From: Margaritifera margaritifera
Lineage: Eukaryota; Mollusca; Bivalvia; Unionida; Margaritiferidae
Direction of reading: 5' to 3'
Length of the DNA: 64,000 nt
Assembly: GCA_029931535.1 (NCBI GenBank)
Contig: JAQPZY010001579.1
Coordinates: 3,028,501 to 3,092,500, forward strand
A program made the translations under genes and the position numbers. Of this stretch, positions 60,585 through 64,000 are shown in pieces. The stretch's first letter is position 1. Each line of letters opens with the position of its first letter. The notes under the pieces are model-generated. The model had not been told where the DNA came from. It ran no database searches and worked only from the letters and a program-made list of their open reading frames with translations.

Positions 60585-61930
60585 GGGTAAAAACTGGCTG
60601 GGTCGAGTAACTTTACTACGCTCTCGTCCCTGGGCCGAGTAAAACTTTACTACGTACTCGTCCCTGGGCCGAGTAGATGCAGATTCGCACCTTGAGAATA
60701 AACCCGAGTGCAATTTATACCATTAATAAGCGCCTAAGTTCAACATCACTTAACATTTGTCGTGTGTCAGTTATAAATAACCTATGCCTAATCGCCCTAC
60801 TTGTTGCCAGTCTAGAACATGTTGCAATGGAAACGACTTCTTTTTTTTTTTACACAGGTACCAAATGTAAGCTTCATACTAAAATGGGTAAATATTATGA
60901 ACATTATTATGTTGCAGTTTCACACTTAGCCCTTGATTTCTTGATGGTGATTGAATTTACAGTCACACTTTTCAGTAATTTCGGCATCATTTTGATGTGG
61001 AGAAAGTTTCCCTTTCAGTGAGCTAACACTCATCTTTATGACTCAGAACTTGGAGATGTTAAGAGACAGAGAATGTCAAATGTTTTCATCTGGTCAGGCA
61101 ATCTTTTAGTTGCCCCAGGTCACCAGTATTTTCAAGACTGAAGCTTTACTGATAAATTGTCATACCAATGACAAGATGCCAGCATATATTTCTGTAAGCA
61201 TGTAATTACTTTTCACAAGAAAAATTACATTGGAAATGAGTATTTTAAGTGTCTCAGCTGATTCCCACCAACTTTCACACAATGCATGCTCTTGTAATCT
61301 ATTTATAAAGCAGAGAATGTCGAGACAACAGCTGATTGGTCGCAATCTAGTTGAGGTTGTGACCTTAAAATGTTCCAGATCTTTTGACCAATCAGCCTTC
61401 CTTTTTATGGCGCCCGTGTGTAGCTCTCTAGACGTAATGGCCGAACATGTAGTTAATCCAACGAACGAACGAACGCTCTCTAGACTGGGGGCTTGATCAA
61501 AATGGATTATTTAGTACAAAAGTTGGTGGAAATTGAGACTTTTTGAATTCTTCTTTTAAATGCACCTTACTGACATTTTTCTTGTGAAAAGTAACCACAT
61601 ACTTATATAAATATCTGCAGGCGTCTTTACTATGGCGTGACAATGTATTAATATAGGTGCACATTCCTGAAAATACGGGTGATCTGTGGCAACGCGAATA
61701 CCGCTAAGAAATTAAGGGCTATGTGTTCTCTTTAGAGACAATCCTTGTCTCTTATTATATGTTTATCTAAGGAGTCATGTATTAGAACACATGATTTTCA
61801 TGGTTTTTACCCATTTTAGTATCAAGCTTACATCAAGTTCCTATGGTTCTTTAGTAAAAGCGTAAGCAGTGTAGTGGAGAGGTATATTGTGTTGAGTATA
61901 ATGACGACTGGGACGAGTAACTTTTTTGAG
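60585..61930. mobile_element. Long imperfect inverted repeat (foldback), arms of about 300-430 bp
   Basis: The left arm (60,865-61,290) and the reverse complement of the right arm (61,535-61,840) share 'atactaaaatgggtaaa', 'taagagaca', 'gtattttca', 'attgtca' and 'ttacttttcacaagaaaaat', plus 'ccaacttt' near the centre. Outside them, the tandem 'ctcgtccctgggccgagta' units (60,590-60,680) have a weak inverted counterpart near 61,906 ('gactgggacgagtaac'). The left arm is longer, perhaps through an insertion. Open frames inside it have no recognisable motif. Confidence 0.75.
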
Positions 61931-62783
61931 CCTTGTAACTGTACAGCTACGTTATGAGAAAAGCTTTTTAATGTTTTGTACGCCATGTTCCAGATATTAC
62001 TAACGACAAGATAATCTTGTTCATCGAGATTTCATTCTTTACTACTAGTAGACCACCACTACATATACTAGGCCTACTATTATTATCTCGTTTTTCGTGT
62101 TCAATTTTTTTATTTTTTTTTTATAATTTTTTATTTTTCAAGTAGCATATTTACGGACAATGCATTTTAATTTGATCGATGCTTCTCAACAACTACTTGA
62201 TTTTTTTTATGGCAGTTCGTTACAACTTTTAAACTTTTCTAACATCCACATTTTCCTCAGAGGTCCTTTATGTAACTTTTGTCACGATATTTGTGCGATA
62301 AGTCTGGAGGGATCCCAAGTAAAAAGAAAATGAAAATTTGTCATAGTTTATCGATACATATCATTAGGGCTTCCGTATCCATTTGATGTCGAAATGTGCG
62401 TTCAGATTTTAAAAGGATTCTGCTCTCTGCTTGTTTGTACACGAAAAGGAAGCAGAACATTTTCATAAAATATTAACGATTACTTTTCTACTATCGGCGT
62501 TTTTAGCACGACCTGATTAAAAAATTGGATTTATTCTATTAACTGAATCACCTGAGAAAAACTGCACAAATACAGAAACCAGAAGTTGGATATGAATCAA
62601 ACGTCTATTCTAAATCGTTGATATGTGCTAAATTTCTTACATCTAGAATGCATAGGTTTCATACAGGTTGCTGTCAGTTATAATACGTTTTGTATTTGTA
62701 CTGGCATTTGCATTCTGTACAGAAACATACCTGTGTCTAACGTTCAGGAATGCTTTAAATATCTCTCGTGCATTGAACATGCA
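61931..62783. other. No gene seen
   Basis: T-rich and AT-rich sequence, no feature recognised. Confidence 0.55.
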
Positions 62784-63005
62784 TAATGTATATACTCGCT
62801 TATAAGTCATGTCCAACTGCAAACTGTACAGACCTAGATCTGCCGTCGCATAATGCTCCTGCAGATCTGGGTTTCTACAGTTTTGTTAGGCGTAATCACT
62901 TGAACAAACAGCACAGACCCTGATCTGCCGGTTCATTATGCGACGGCAGCTCAGGGTCCATGTTGTTTGCAGTCGGACTTAACTTATAAGCGAGTATAGA
63001 CGGTA
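62784..63005 (+). mobile_element. Double-hairpin MITE, copy C
   Basis: Ends 'taatgtatatactcgcttat' and 'ataagcgagtatagacggta'. Hairpin 1 is built around 'gccgtcgcataatgctcctg', the spacer is 'taggcgtaatcacttgaac', and hairpin 2 has arms 'agaccctgatctgccgg' and 'cggcagctcagggtcc'. Same orientation as copy B; more diverged. Confidence 0.88.
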
Positions 63006-63420
63006 ACGTAGTGTGGTATGTGGAGTAATCGCTATGTGGAAAGATAATTACCTTCATATTGAACATGTCCTGTTGCATATTATATAATATTGTATTATTG
63101 TTGCAAATGATTGATTGTAAGAGACAGTGACAAAGCTTAGACTAATTCTCTCCTTTCTTTCTTTGTTTTTGATTTTCATTAACGATCAAAATATATACAT
63201 TAAATTAATTTGATTTCGGAACAAATTAAAAAAATCAAATGAAAAGTGTTTAAAAGAATAATTGATAAAATGCCTGTTAATTTATTCTACGATAAAAATG
63301 CCTGTTAATTTGTTCTACGAAGGTGTATTTCGGCCTATTCACTCCTAGTACCATTATCTTATTATTTACTTTGTTGATTGGTTGTTATGGATTTAATGCA
63401 TTTTTCAGCACATGATAGCC

Positions 63421-63613
63421 TATGAGTATATTTTGGTGGAGGAAGAACCCGAGAAAACCTCGGGAAGAACCACCGACCCACGGGAAGCTACTGGCAAGCT
63501 TTCTCACATACCCACATTGGCCGAGCCCGAGGCTCGAACCCACGAGGGCAGAGGTGAGATGTCAGTGATCTGTTAAGGCGAGCGCCTCAAACCACTCGGC
63601 CACACGGGGCCCC
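63421..63613 (-). repeat. tRNA-Leu-like SINE, family 4, second copy
   Basis: The minus-strand head 'gtggccgagtggtttgaggc' and box B 'gtgggttcgagcctcgg' are followed by 'aatgtgggtatgtgagaaag' and 'gtagcttcccgtgggtcggt'. The same order is seen at 23,383-23,545. The body is longer here and carries 'acccgagaaaacctcggg'. Confidence 0.82.
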
Positions 63614-63679
63614 TTCTTTTATTGTGGTGAAATGTTTATATAAGAAGCACGAATTGGATAACTACTGAACCATCTGTGC

Positions 63680-63747
63680 GTATGTATGTATGTATGTATG
63701 TATGTATGTATGTATGTATGTATGTATGTATGTATGTATGTATGTAT
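63680..63747. repeat. (TATG)n microsatellite with SINE-like end
   Basis: A perfect tetranucleotide array, followed at 63,749 by 'agggtgtgacggcacggtca', resembling the SINE 3' end seen next to the TATG array at 38,402. Confidence 0.93.
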
Positions 63748-64000
63748 TAGGGTGTGACGGCACGGTCAGCACAATAATGGCTATATGGTGCCGATTAAAA
63801 GTTAAGTTTTAAAAATGTAAATATAAAGAATTCCCAAAAAGTTATGATACCATTTGTTAAATTTGGTCATTGATTTTATATTTATCATTCCTTGCTGGTT
63901 GTCGGCCTTTTTTTATTGTATTACAGATTAAGGACACAGTTGTTTAACTTTATAACATCGATTGAATAAAAACTTTGAAAGTCCGAGGACAAATATTTAA

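Overview
This window is animal nuclear DNA. It is AT-rich and full of long dinucleotide and tetranucleotide runs, minisatellites, tRNA-derived SINEs and short non-autonomous DNA transposons. No conventional spliced host gene could be recognised. The repeat content and the transposon types suggest a marine invertebrate, plausibly a mollusc, but that is inference from general character.

The main content is one almost complete, heavily decayed Maverick/Polinton (virus-like giant DNA transposon) at about 1,923-15,427. It is visibly richer in G+C than its surroundings and is bounded by inverted terminal repeats of about 230 bp, each of which also contains its own palindrome. On the minus strand, from left to right, lie a glycine-rich hydrophobic protein, two fibre-like genes, an adenovirus-type cysteine protease, a pVI/pX-like small virion protein, a double-jelly-roll major capsid protein, a candidate minor capsid protein, an unassigned gene, a coiled-coil protein and an FtsK/A32-type packaging ATPase. 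On the plus strand are a zinc-ribbon/PLA2-like gene and a retroviral-type integrase. The integrase converges on a minus-strand protein-primed family B DNA polymerase of about 3.7 kb, and two or three small minus-strand ORFs follow to the right end. Most genes carry frameshifts or stops, and the integrase has lost its catalytic glutamate. The protease and coiled-coil ORFs are still uninterrupted. A 440-bp direct repeat lies outside both ends.

The remaining 48 kb is repeat territory. It holds three copies of a 220-bp double-hairpin MITE (21.7, 25.5 and 62.8 kb) and a hAT-type MITE with a perfect 8-bp target duplication (44.5 kb). Three long-armed foldback elements (38.8, 54.6 and 60.9 kb), a hairpin duplication (43.8 kb) and an inverted-end element of about 1.3 kb (28.0 kb) were also found. 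A broken intronless transposon-type gene with imperfect inverted flanks sits at 49.9-52.3 kb. At least seven tRNA-derived SINE copies and more than a dozen tandem arrays (unit lengths 25-165 bp) fill much of the rest. Several arrays give long open frames that are artefacts of the repeat period.

All calls were made by reading the sequence and its translations. No alignment or database search was run, so family assignments rest on recognised motifs and gene order.
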